Of a DNA stretch of 64,000 bases, positions 1-8,339 are shown piece after piece (the first letter of the stretch is position 1; each line of letters begins with the position of its first letter). The notes beneath the pieces were generated by a model. The model saw only the letters and a list, made by a program, of their open reading frames with translations, was not told the DNA's origin and ran no database searches. Origin of the DNA: Christensenella hongkongensis (lineage in GTDB: Bacteria; Bacillota; Clostridia; Christensenellales; Christensenellaceae). The stretch is taken from contig NZ_LAYJ01000103.1 in the NCBI RefSeq assembly GCF_000981035.1, forward strand, positions 3,284-67,283. Reading direction: 5' to 3'. The position numbers and the translations under genes are program-made.

Positions 1-1014
1 TTTGTTTTCCGCTTTCACAACCTGGCCGCTCAAAAACGACCGTGTTGCCAAAAGCGCAATCTTTGTCGCCTCTATCGCATCGTCTATCGTCAGCTCCGGC
101 ATGCGTTTTTGTTCAATACAATCAAAAAAAACTTTTTTCTCAAGAAGGAACGCTTCCCGAAAGCGCTCGACAAAGGTGGGCTCGCACTCCACGAGGCAGC
201 CCCTCCCTTCCAATAATTCCACCCGATTGGCGCGTGGAATATTCGCAATCCTCAAAATTCCTTTTGTTCCCCATATTTCGGTTTCCGTATGATATCCGTG
301 CGGCGTAATTCTTCCTGTATGCAAATAACAGGTTTCGCCGTTTTTAAACTTCATCAGGGCATAAGCGCTGTCCGCATCATAATACTGTTTTGCCTCTGGA
401 TAAAGGTAACAATCACCGACTGCATACACCGATTCCAGGCCGCAACCAAAAATCCAGCGCGCGAGATCTATATCGTGCACGCAGCAATCAAAATACGGCC
501 CTCCGCTCGTAGGCGAATACCGCAGCCAGCTTCCAGCAAATTCTTCTTTGTCACAGCTAGAGCATTTCATCAGGTATGGCCTGCCGATAATGCCTTCCTT
601 AATTTTTTCCTTTGCATCCAGATAGGACGGATCAAACCGCCTCTGGAACCCTACCATAAAGATAAGGTTCCTGCAGCGTGAAAGAGTCGTTTTTACCCGG
701 CTGCACTCCTCAATCGTAATTCCAAGAGGCTTCTCAACAAATACGTGTTTTCCATGTTCCAACGCCTTGACTGCCTGCTCGCAGTGCATATCGGAGCTCG
801 AAACAATGCAGACCGCTTCCATTTCAGGATCATTAAGAAACTCGTCATAATCTGTGTATATTTTGACTCCGTCAAATATATGATCAGTTTTTTTATCAGG
901 ATCTTTCCTGCAAATTGCGTATAACTCTGAATTCGGAATCGAAAATGCAATGTCTTCAGCATGGATCGTTCCCAGCCTGCCGAATCCCACGACGCCTGTC
1001 TTAATACGTCTCAA
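1..1014 (-). CDS. Gfo/Idh/MocA family oxidoreductase (3' end cut by window)
   Basis: An NAD(P)-dependent dehydrogenase of the Gfo/Idh/MocA family, probably acting on a cyclic polyol or sugar derivative. I translated 338 codons from the TTG at 1014-1012. The N-terminus has a Rossmann motif (GVVGFGRLG), and the family EKP motif appears in HVFVEKPLG. A conserved CVHDIDLARW segment, the usual substrate and catalytic region, sits near residue 180. The frame stays open to base 1, so the C-terminus lies outside the window. The TTG start overlaps the stop of the upstream iolG-like gene (TTGA) and has a GGAG a few bases upstream, so the two genes are probably translationally coupled. Substrate is unknown; a neighbouring paralogue suggests consecutive or alternative oxidations. 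Confidence 0.88.
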   Translation of the reverse strand, partial: MRRIKTGVVGFGRLGTIHAEDIAFSIPNSELYAICRKDPDKKTDHIFDGVKIYTDYDEFLNDPEMEAVCIVSSSDMHCEQAVKALEHGKHVFVEKPLGITIEECSRVKTTLSRCRNLIFMVGFQRRFDPSYLDAKEKIKEGIIGRPYLMKCSSCDKEEFAGSWLRYSPTSGGPYFDCCVHDIDLARWIFGCGLESVYAVGDCYLYPEAKQYYDADSAYALMKFKNGETCYLHTGRITPHGYHTETEIWGTKGILRIANIPRANRVELLEGRGCLVECEPTFVERFREAFLLEKKVFFDCIEQKRMPELTIDDAIEATKIALLATRSFLSGQVVKAENK

Positions 1015-2060
1015 AGCAGTTTCTCCTTTCCCTGCCGCCCTGTACCTTCTGTATTTAAAATTTCTTCCAGAAGCACCGGTCTGTTTTGCTTTGCCGATTT
1101 ATTGGCGGCCATTGCAGCTGCAAGTGAATATAATCCGTCCTGCGCAGAAGTCGGCGTATCGAAATTATGGACGACCGCCTCCACAAATTGCCGCATCTCT
1201 TCCTCATACGCGCGCTTGTATCGTTCCAAAAAGAAATAATAGGGTTTTTCCATATGGAATCCGTCACAGTCGCTGACCATTACGTTTGTTTCCCTCTCAT
1301 TTTCAGCGGCTGCAGCGCCCTTTGTTCCAAAAACCTCGATCCGCTGGTCATACCCGTACGCACAGTCCCTGCTATTATCGATCACGCCAATCACGCCGTT
1401 TTCAAATTTCAGCGTCGTAATCGCAGGCTCATAATCATCCAGTTCTTCCCCGTCAGCACTTCGCATAGACACCACGTTCGCATAAACCTCCATGATTTTT
1501 CCACCCGCCAGAAAGGCAGCCATGTCAAAATCATGGACCGTCGTGTCAATGAAAAGCCCGCCGCATTTTCGGGCATACTCCCCGCTTGGCATTTCCGGAT
1601 CACGCGAGGTGATCCGGATCATTTTCAGCCTGCCAAGCTCGCCGCTGAGCGCCATGCTTTTGATCTTTTGGAAATTTGGATCGAATCGCCTGTTAAAGGC
1701 TACCATCATCTTTACACCTGATTTTTCCACCGCTTCCATTGTCTCAACAATCCGGCCGATCGATACATCCACAGGCTTTTCGCAAAAAATATGTTTTCCG
1801 GCCTTTGCCGCCTCAATCGAAATCTCCGAATGGGTATCGCCATTGGAACAGACAAGCACTGCATCAATGCCCGGATTGTCCAAAACCTTACGATAGTCTG
1901 AAAAATACTGCTCCGCCCCATACGTTTGCGCCGCTTCGGCAGCTGCTTCCTCCGATACATCGCATACAGCTGCCAGCCTTGCATCCGGTATCCGGCTCAC
2001 AACCGTTTCCGCGTGCATTTTCCCTATCCTGCCGCATCCGATCAAACCAATATTCAGCAT
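1011..2060 (-). CDS. Inositol 2-dehydrogenase-like Gfo/Idh/MocA oxidoreductase
   Basis: A 349-residue dehydrogenase of normal length for the IolG group, which oxidises myo-inositol or related polyols with NAD. Visible features: the nucleotide-binding GLIGCGRIGKMHAE at residues 5-18, CEKPVDV near residue 94, the catalytic-region motif GGLFIDTTVHDFDMA near residue 166, and the IolG-like stretch NSRDCAYGYDQRIEVFG near 228. The start has a clear GGAGG nine bases upstream. It follows the sugar-type ABC permease in the same direction and overlaps the next dehydrogenase by four bases, so it belongs to the transporter operon. No other iol genes (iolB, C, D, E) are in view, so inositol itself is unproven and the symbol is left blank. 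Confidence 0.87.
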   Translation of the reverse strand: MLNIGLIGCGRIGKMHAETVVSRIPDARLAAVCDVSEEAAAEAAQTYGAEQYFSDYRKVLDNPGIDAVLVCSNGDTHSEISIEAAKAGKHIFCEKPVDVSIGRIVETMEAVEKSGVKMMVAFNRRFDPNFQKIKSMALSGELGRLKMIRITSRDPEMPSGEYARKCGGLFIDTTVHDFDMAAFLAGGKIMEVYANVVSMRSADGEELDDYEPAITTLKFENGVIGVIDNSRDCAYGYDQRIEVFGTKGAAAAENERETNVMVSDCDGFHMEKPYYFFLERYKRAYEEEMRQFVEAVVHNFDTPTSAQDGLYSLAAAMAANKSAKQNRPVLLEEILNTEGTGRQGKEKLL

Positions 2061-2093
2061 TTCTATCTTCCTCCGGTCATCTATTCCAATCTT

Positions 2094-3071
2094 TCAGGCT
2101 TTCTTTGCCGCCAGCTTATTTTTGCTCACGTCGATAATGACAGCCGCAATGATCAAAACACCTTTCAGGATATTTTTGTAGTACGCGGAAACGCCCAGCA
2201 TCGTAAGCCCCGCCTCGATGCAACCTACGATCAGTGCGCCAATGATACATCCGGGGATCGATCCCACGCCTCCGGAAAGGCTGGTTCCTCCGACGACTGC
2301 CGCGATAATCGCGTCAAATTCGTAATTGAGCCCTACGGAAGGGTTGCCCGCCGCGGTACGGGAGGTAATCAACACTGCCGAAATACCTGTCAGAAATGCT
2401 GAAATCGTATATACTGCAAGCTTTACTCTCTTTGCATTTACGCCGCAAAGCCGCGAGGCTTCTTCGTTTCCGCCAATCGCAAATACCTTCCTGCCAAATA
2501 CGGTTTTACTGAGTACCAAAAACATAATGATTCCCAAAACCACATAGATCACAACGGGAATCGGTATCACGCCGCCAATGGTTCCCTGTCCGATCTCCTT
2601 GAACGCATTATCAAAACCAGTCACCGTAAATCCTCCTGTTACAAGGTTTGCTGCGCCACGCAGGATCAGTTGCATTCCAAGCGTCATGATAAACGGCGGT
2701 ATCCCCGTTGCCGATATCACAAAACCGTTGATCAGTCCGCAGGCCGTTGCTACTGCAATGCCAAGTACTACCGCTGTCGCTGTACTGCCTTTTTCTGCAA
2801 AAACGGCAATCACCATACAGGAAAATGCAAGCATAGATCCTGCGGAAAGATCGATTCCTCCGGTAATCATTACCATAACCATCCCATAAGCAATGATACC
2901 TGTGGTTGCTACCTGCCGGATGATGTTCATAAAATTATTCACCGACAGAAAATTGGGCGCTAAAATACTGAGCAGTATAATGATCCCGATCAGGATCAGC
3001 AACGTCCCCATCTTTGAGGTAACGCCGCTCATTTTTTCTTTTAAAGTCCTTCCGGCTGCGATATTATTCAT
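2094..3071 (-). CDS. Sugar-type ABC transporter permease (RbsC-like)
   Basis: Membrane permease of the BPD_transp_2 / ribose-type ABC importer family, 325 residues, the usual size. It has about nine or ten hydrophobic segments, beginning near residues 20-43, with the family-typical ITGGIDLSAGS near residue 70 and GGNEEASRLCGVN near 200, the loop that meets the ATPase. It would form the membrane channel with the double ATPase encoded directly upstream. Their reading frames overlap as ATGA at 3068-3071, implying translational coupling. The lipoprotein binding protein of the same system is two genes upstream. Substrate cannot be read from the sequence; the adjacent polyol-type dehydrogenases favour a sugar or inositol-like compound. 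Confidence 0.92.
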   Translation of the reverse strand: MNNIAAGRTLKEKMSGVTSKMGTLLILIGIIILLSILAPNFLSVNNFMNIIRQVATTGIIAYGMVMVMITGGIDLSAGSMLAFSCMVIAVFAEKGSTATAVVLGIAVATACGLINGFVISATGIPPFIMTLGMQLILRGAANLVTGGFTVTGFDNAFKEIGQGTIGGVIPIPVVIYVVLGIIMFLVLSKTVFGRKVFAIGGNEEASRLCGVNAKRVKLAVYTISAFLTGISAVLITSRTAAGNPSVGLNYEFDAIIAAVVGGTSLSGGVGSIPGCIIGALIVGCIEAGLTMLGVSAYYKNILKGVLIIAAVIIDVSKNKLAAKKA

Positions 3072-4621
3072 TTTCCCATAGCCTCCTTTTTGTCCTCGAT
3101 AATCTCGTCTGTTATTTTTTGGGCTGCATAGTGCATAATTGTTTCCTGTGTGAAATCCGAATCCTTAACGAGCTCTGCGGAAAGACGCCCGTTTGAAAGC
3201 ACCAGTACCCGGGTGCTTACACCAAGTATTTCCGGCATTTCAGATGAGATCATAATGATCGCTTTTCCGCTTTTTGCAAGATCGCATATAATTTTGTGGA
3301 TCTCATATTTTGCCCCTACGTCGATTCCCCTTGTCGGTTCGTCAATAATCAGGATGTCCGGATTCCTGTGTAACCACCTTCCAAGTAGAACCTTTTGCTG
3401 GTTTCCCCCGGAAAGCGATGCCACAGGCGTGTCGTTACTAGGCGTTTTCACATTCATATTCCTGACCTGTTCAGTGCTTGCCCTGCCGATTTTGTCTCTT
3501 GACAAAAACAAGCCGTTCTTAAATTCGCTCAGGCTGGGGATCGACATATTATCCGCGACAGACATATTCAGGAACAGCCCTGTCCTTTTTCTATCCTCAG
3601 TTAGCATTGCCATTCCATTCTCTATCGACTGTGCCGGATCGTTTGGCCTCATTTTTTTGCCTTTCACATAGACTTCGCCCGAATCTGGCTTTGTGATCCC
3701 AAAAATTGCAGAAACAAGCTCGGAGCGTCCCGCCCCCATCATTCCTGCGATCCCGAGGATCTCGCCCGCCCGTACGTCAAACGAGATGTCTTTAAATTCT
3801 CTTTGCCTGGACAGGTGCTTCACAGAAAGGAGTACTTCTCCCAACTGCGCCTCATATTCCGGATACATCTGCGTCATTTCCCTTCCTACCATATAGGAAA
3901 TAAGCTTATCCTCCGTTGTATGCGCCACCGATACCCTTGATTCAATGAGCTCGCCGTCGCGCAGCACGGTCGCCACATCCGCAATGCGGAATATTTCATC
4001 CATTTTATGCGTAATATAGATAATCGATTTTCCGTCGTCTTTTAATTTCTTAATGATATTGAATAAAAGCTCAGTCTCTTTATCCGTAATAGCGGATGTC
4101 GGCTCGTCCATAATAATAAGATCCGCCTTCAGTGAAACCGCCCTTGCGATTTCAACCATTTGGATGTACGATGTCGTGCAAGACCTGATCTTCTTTTTGG
4201 GATCAACATCCATTCCGATATACCGGAACAATTCGATCGTTTCCTGGTTCAATTTTTTTTCGTCTACAAAAATTCCTTTTTTCGGTTCTCTGTTCAGGAA
4301 TATGTTTTCGGCGATCGTCATATCAGGAAACGATGCCAGCTCCTGGTGAATCATTGCAATGCCGCTCTCCAATGATTTTTCGATCGTAGCCTCGTTACGT
4401 GTACGTTTCTCACCCTTAAAAACCACTTCCCCCTTATCCTGCGGATAAATGTTCATCAGTATCTTCATCAGGGTTGACTTTCCCGCTCCGTTTTCCCCCA
4501 GCAGGGAATGCACCTCGCCCTTTTTGACTTTAAGCGATACGTCGTTGAGCGCCAAAACTCCTGGAAGCTGCTTTGTGATATGATTCATTTCCAATAAATA
4601 TTCTTCATTGTTGTCATTCAT
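3068..4621 (-). CDS. Sugar-type ABC importer ATPase, two nucleotide-binding domains (RbsA/MglA-like)
   Basis: Cytoplasmic energiser of a monosaccharide-type importer, 517 residues with two ATPase domains. The first has an intact Walker A (GENGAGKST) and Walker B (LIIMDEPTSAITD), but its signature motif is poor. The second has a degenerate Walker A (GMMGAGRSE) with a good signature (LSGGNQQKV) and DEPTRGIDVG. This asymmetry is normal for RbsA/MglA proteins. I chose the ATG at 4621 because AGGTGG precedes it and the protein then begins MNDNNEEYLLEM. The longer frame back to 4723 runs through an intergenic hairpin and has no family similarity. It overlaps the permease by four bases. Confidence 0.93.
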   Translation of the reverse strand: MNDNNEEYLLEMNHITKQLPGVLALNDVSLKVKKGEVHSLLGENGAGKSTLMKILMNIYPQDKGEVVFKGEKRTRNEATIEKSLESGIAMIHQELASFPDMTIAENIFLNREPKKGIFVDEKKLNQETIELFRYIGMDVDPKKKIRSCTTSYIQMVEIARAVSLKADLIIMDEPTSAITDKETELLFNIIKKLKDDGKSIIYITHKMDEIFRIADVATVLRDGELIESRVSVAHTTEDKLISYMVGREMTQMYPEYEAQLGEVLLSVKHLSRQREFKDISFDVRAGEILGIAGMMGAGRSELVSAIFGITKPDSGEVYVKGKKMRPNDPAQSIENGMAMLTEDRKRTGLFLNMSVADNMSIPSLSEFKNGLFLSRDKIGRASTEQVRNMNVKTPSNDTPVASLSGGNQQKVLLGRWLHRNPDILIIDEPTRGIDVGAKYEIHKIICDLAKSGKAIIMISSEMPEILGVSTRVLVLSNGRLSAELVKDSDFTQETIMHYAAQKITDEIIEDKKEAMGK

Positions 4622-4684
4622 ATTGCCACCTGTTTCTTGAGATATCTTTCGGCTGTGCCTTCTGAAAAATAATTTCTCTGTATT

Positions 4685-4720
4685 GCAGGGCGTCCCGCCT
4701 TTTTGGGGCAGGACGCCTGC
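4685..4720 (-). other. Intergenic hairpin between binding protein and ATPase genes
   Basis: A GC-rich inverted repeat, arms 4685-4699 and 4707-4720, with a loop of about seven bases and one bulge. There is no T run after it on the transcribed strand. Such hairpins often protect the 3' end of an abundant binding-protein mRNA or allow partial termination, so the binding protein is made in excess of the membrane parts. That role is inferred. Confidence 0.6.
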
Positions 4721-4774
4721 CACAATTTTTACAGAAGACAGATAGTAATTGTTATCCGGTCACCTTTCAGCTGG

Positions 4775-5806
4775 TTATTCCAGAGGTTCCCCAAAAATGA
4801 TCTCCCAGAATTTACTAAGGTTCTCCTCTGTAACAATCTCTGGCTCTACCTGAAGCCATTCTGGATCCCCTTCGCCGGTATATTTTCCATTGATGCAGTC
4901 AAGGCAGGCCTCAACAGCCATTTTGCCTTGTTCTGTAGGCTGGAATACTGTTGCAGTAAGCGTCCCGTTCTTAATCTCTTCTAGTCCTGCCTCATTTCCG
5001 TCAATCCCAAAAACTTTGATTTCATCTGTTTTTCCGGCTGCCTGAATCGCAAGCGCCGCCCCTACAGCCATTTCGTCGTTATTCGCTACGACCGCATCAA
5101 TATGTGTGCCCGACTGTAACCAGTTTTCGCACGCTGTCATTCCCTTGTCCCTTTGCCATTCACCGGTTTCCTCAAACACGATATTGATGTCTGGGTGCTC
5201 GTCAAATACTTCATGGTTTGCGCTTGTCCTTTGTTGCTGATCTTCCGTACCAAGCGTCCCCACCAGGAGCGCTACGTCAAGCTTGTCTCCCAGGGTGTCT
5301 ACTACATACTGAGCCTGCATTTTACCAACCTTTGCAGAGTCGACGGAAACCTTTACCCAGGCTGACTTCAATTCCCTTGCGACGGACACGATCGGTATGT
5401 TATATTTATCCGTAATCGCACGGTACTCCTGTCCATCCCCGCTTGTGTCTACCGGAACGACAATGACTGCATCCGCGCCATTAGAGCATACCGTTTCAAG
5501 CTGCGTGAGCTGGTTGCCCGTATCGTTAAGGCCGTCATACATGGTCAGGTTGATACCATTCGCGTCACAATACTCTTTTGCACTGTTGAACACATAGTTT
5601 TCATAAGTATCGTTTGCCGAGTTGATCAGATAAGCGATTTCAATTCCATCGCCTGCTGGCTTGGCTTCCCCTGAAGCCTCAGATGAGCTTTCCCCCGCCG
5701 TTGATGCCCCTGTTGATGCCTCTGTCGCCGGTTCACTTGCCGCAGAGCATGCTACAAGGGCAAACACCATCAATAACGCCATAACACATACCAGTACTTT
5801 TTTCAC
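4775..5806 (-). CDS. Sugar-type ABC transporter substrate-binding lipoprotein
   Basis: Extracytoplasmic binding protein of the Peripla_BP_4 / ribose-galactose type, 343 residues. Residues 1-20 are a lipoprotein signal with lipobox LVAC (Cys20 lipidated), followed by a Ser/Ala/Glu-rich tether to about residue 50 and then the two-lobed binding fold (IEIAYLINSANDTYEN; AVVANNDEMAVGAALA; KVFGIDGNEAG). The start is GTG with AGGAGG about eight bases upstream. It leads the transporter operon (binding protein, ATPase, permease) and is separated from the ATPase gene by a stable hairpin. A perfect palindrome about 33 bases upstream of the start is a likely operator. The ligand is unknown. Confidence 0.93.
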   Translation of the reverse strand: MKKVLVCVMALLMVFALVACSAASEPATEASTGASTAGESSSEASGEAKPAGDGIEIAYLINSANDTYENYVFNSAKEYCDANGINLTMYDGLNDTGNQLTQLETVCSNGADAVIVVPVDTSGDGQEYRAITDKYNIPIVSVARELKSAWVKVSVDSAKVGKMQAQYVVDTLGDKLDVALLVGTLGTEDQQQRTSANHEVFDEHPDINIVFEETGEWQRDKGMTACENWLQSGTHIDAVVANNDEMAVGAALAIQAAGKTDEIKVFGIDGNEAGLEEIKNGTLTATVFQPTEQGKMAVEACLDCINGKYTGEGDPEWLQVEPEIVTEENLSKFWEIIFGEPLE

Positions 5807-5838
5807 TTTCTTTTCCTCCTAATTTGTTTTTTATTTCA

Positions 5839-5860
5839 TTTAATGTAAGCCTACATTAAA
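5839..5860. promoter_or_regulatory. Perfect palindrome upstream of the binding-protein gene (candidate operator)
   Basis: TTTAATGTA, four bases (AGCC), then TACATTAAA: a perfect 9+9 inverted repeat centred about 43 bases before the GTG start. Its position in the leader or at the promoter of the transporter operon is what is expected of a repressor site. The core TGTA(N4)TACA resembles LacI- or GntR-type sites, but the binding protein is unknown; the local GntR and AraC regulators are candidates. Confidence 0.6.
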
Positions 5861-6119
5861 AGCATAGATTCATATTTCGATCTATTTTTACGATATTTTA
5901 CCTTTTTTCATTTTTTCCGCACATTTTAGCCAATACAAACACAAGGCAAGGTAAAACGTATAAAAATGATGATTGTTTTTATGTGGTCAGAGTAGAAATA
6001 TAACTTGAATTCTTTAAATTCCTTTGGGCTCGCCGAGGAGCGGTGGGACGCCGCTCCTCACCTATAAGCATATGGAGTAACTGTTGATATTGGTTTAGGG
6101 TTTGACTCCCGTCGATCTG
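5861..6119. other. Intergenic region with a GC-rich hairpin
   Basis: No gene seen. It is AT-rich next to the transporter promoter. It holds one strong hairpin (arms GAGGAGCGG at 6035-6043 and CCGCTCCTC at 6051-6059) just downstream of the M24 gene. On the minus strand no T run follows, so it could be a weak terminator or an mRNA-end stabiliser separating the enzyme genes from the transporter genes. Confidence 0.5.
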
Positions 6120-7376
6120 TTAGAACACCTCGCATCCCGGCGTTCCGCACGAAATCAGGTGATCAGACGGATAACAGGTCAATATCTCACAGGAATCCTT
6201 GGTTACGTGGATAAGCTCCTCTATCCTTGCCGAACCGGAGTTGTCTTCTGCCTTGCACCAAGTTTCCAGCGCAAACACCATGTCTTCCTTGATCTCCTGC
6301 GGATGGTCGATAGAGAACCGCCTTGAAATAATGGGTTTTTCCCACTGGGCTATCCCCACGCCATGCCCGTACTGCTGGAGGAACGCTTCGTCCTCGTTGC
6401 GGTAGCCAAATTCCTCCGCTTTTGGGAACGCTTTTGCAATATCCGCAGTCGTCACACCCGGCTTTACCACGTTCATTGCGTCCCGCAGCCACTTTGATGC
6501 TTGTTCGTAAGCGTCGATTTGTGCTTGTGTAGGTTTGCCACAAACATAGGTGCGATAATAGCAGGTACGGTATCCAAGGAATGCAACGGTGGGATCGCAG
6601 TAAACCATATCCCCTGTTTGTACAATCCGGTCTGTTGCACAATGTGAATGTGGGATACCGCGGGGCCCTGTCACCGTCTGGATAAGCAGTATCGTTTCCA
6701 TTCCCATGTCAAGTACTTCCTTGGAAGCTATCGATACGATCTCGTTTTCCTTAATACCCGGGCGGATCGCACGGACAACCTTGTCATGTGCCGATTCCGC
6801 GATCGCACAGCATTGCATAATGAGCTCGACTTCTTCCTTGGTCTTGATCGCACGTGCATCAACGATCGCCTGCTGTCCGTCAACGACCTCAATTCCTTCA
6901 TCTTCGAGCGCCCTGATCATCGTGATCTCTGCAAAGTCCACGCCAAGTGGCTTTTTCTCTACGCCCATTTCGATCAATCTTTCCTTGATTTGCTTTGCAA
7001 ACACTTTGTGAAGGCCTGTAAACGGCTCCAGAGCACCACGTAAAAGCGTGATCGGCGGGGCGATCCTGTCCTCGAGCCACGGACAGGTAATGCGCTTTGC
7101 CGGAGTTGCCAGGTCGTACAGGAAGGGCTTTCCTTCCACCGGAAGCAGGCAGTATTCATTTAAATATTCACGCATCCCGTAAGGTAAATACGCCGAAGAA
7201 ATATACCTGCAGTTATCACCGTCAAAACACAGAAGTGCCCCCAGTCCTTTTTCCTTAAGCTGTGCCTGCGCCTTTTTGACGCGGTCGGAGCGAAGCTTTG
7301 CAAAATCCACGCCCAGTTCGTAATCCTTTGCCATCGTCCCATAACGGGAACGCCTGTATGGTCTGTCGTATTTCAT
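6120..7376 (-). CDS. M24 (pita-bread fold) hydrolase with altered metal site, creatinase/Xaa-Pro-peptidase-like
   Basis: A 418-residue protein with a creatinase-like N-terminal domain (about 30-175) and a C-terminal M24 domain (about 180-400). Aligning by motif to Xaa-Pro peptidases, the five metal ligands fall at Asp261, position 272, His338, Glu371 and Glu386. Position 272, normally Asp in the SD-x-TRT motif, is Cys here (GYRTCYYRT). Loss of metal ligands is known in M24 members that are not peptidases, such as creatinase. A C-N hydrolase acting on a small molecule is therefore as likely as a peptidase. The start at 7376 has AGAGGAG eight bases upstream. It lies between an SDR gene and the transporter in one strand-uniform block, suggesting a catabolic role. 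Substrate unknown. Confidence 0.85.
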   Translation of the reverse strand: MKYDRPYRRSRYGTMAKDYELGVDFAKLRSDRVKKAQAQLKEKGLGALLCFDGDNCRYISSAYLPYGMREYLNEYCLLPVEGKPFLYDLATPAKRITCPWLEDRIAPPITLLRGALEPFTGLHKVFAKQIKERLIEMGVEKKPLGVDFAEITMIRALEDEGIEVVDGQQAIVDARAIKTKEEVELIMQCCAIAESAHDKVVRAIRPGIKENEIVSIASKEVLDMGMETILLIQTVTGPRGIPHSHCATDRIVQTGDMVYCDPTVAFLGYRTCYYRTYVCGKPTQAQIDAYEQASKWLRDAMNVVKPGVTTADIAKAFPKAEEFGYRNEDEAFLQQYGHGVGIAQWEKPIISRRFSIDHPQEIKEDMVFALETWCKAEDNSGSARIEELIHVTKDSCEILTCYPSDHLISCGTPGCEVF

Positions 7377-7430
7377 AATAGAATCTCCTCTTTTTTCGTT
7401 ATCTTCTGTTTGTTTTAAGCCATATCGGCC

Positions 7431-8213
7431 TTATTTTTCTACTTTTTTATCGTACGCTTTTCCCGCAGAATATCCGCCGTCAATGTTCAAATACTGGCCG
7501 GTCACGTACCCGGCGTCGGGACCGACGAAAAAATTCACAGCTCCTGCAATATCAGCCGGTGTGGAAAGCGTACCCATTGGGATCGCATCCAGTGAATCAT
7601 CCAGGTTCTTGCCAACCAACGGATTACCCTGATCGAGAAACAACCTTGTTGGAATTGTCATTGGGTTCACCGTATTTACCGTAATCCCATCATGGCAGGT
7701 TTCCATTGCAAGGCACCTCGTAAGGCTGACAACACCGCCTTTGGATGCGCCATAAACTGCATGTCTTGTCCATCCGAGCACACCTGCTTCAGAAGCGATG
7801 TTAACGATCCTGCCAAATTCATTTTTTCTCATCTCAGGGATTGCAGCTCTGCACATCATCCATACTGCACGCAGGTTGATATCCATGATGAAGTCCCAGT
7901 TTTCCAGCGGTTCCTCTTCAATCGGAAGCCTTGATGATACACCTGCACAGTTTACGAGAATATCAATTCTACCATATTTTTCAACCGCAAAATCAATTAC
8001 TCCTTTACAGTTTTCCCACTTGGTGATGTCTCCCTGAAATCCAATGGCATTACCACCCGCTTCCTTGATTGCAGCAACCGTTTCGTCCGCTTCACGTAGG
8101 TCACAGCAAATAACATTTGCTCCTTCCATACCCAGCCTCAGCGCGATTCCCTGGCCGATACTCTCCGGTCTTGCAGCACCGGTTACAACTGCCACCTTGC
8201 CTTCTAATGTCAT
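7431..8213 (-). CDS. SDR family NAD(P)-dependent oxidoreductase
   Basis: A classical short-chain dehydrogenase, 260 residues, catalysing alcohol/ketone interconversion with NAD(P). It shows the cofactor-binding glycine motif TGAARPESIGQG near residue 11, the NCAGVS segment near 88, and the active-site Tyr/Lys in VYGASKGG near 158. The C-terminus has the usual GYVTGQYLNIDGG. GGAGG precedes the ATG by nine bases. It sits between the AraC regulator and the M24 gene, all in one direction, so it probably oxidises a hydroxyl group of the imported substrate or an intermediate. The specific reaction cannot be assigned from sequence alone. Confidence 0.92.
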   Translation of the reverse strand: MTLEGKVAVVTGAARPESIGQGIALRLGMEGANVICCDLREADETVAAIKEAGGNAIGFQGDITKWENCKGVIDFAVEKYGRIDILVNCAGVSSRLPIEEEPLENWDFIMDINLRAVWMMCRAAIPEMRKNEFGRIVNIASEAGVLGWTRHAVYGASKGGVVSLTRCLAMETCHDGITVNTVNPMTIPTRLFLDQGNPLVGKNLDDSLDAIPMGTLSTPADIAGAVNFFVGPDAGYVTGQYLNIDGGYSAGKAYDKKVEK

Positions 8214-8339
8214 AATTATGTCCCTCCTTTGGTAAAATTAATGATTATGGTGTTAGAATTTAACATCATTTGTTGCTTTTCTATCTGTTTTGTAACGATT
8301 GATTATACTAATACCCTGCTCCGCTTTTCGCGCGCAGCC

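Noticed and set aside
3068..4723. 551-residue form of the sugar ABC ATPase
   Set aside because: The extension runs through the intergenic hairpin; the ATG at 4621 has a good ribosome site and the expected N-terminus.
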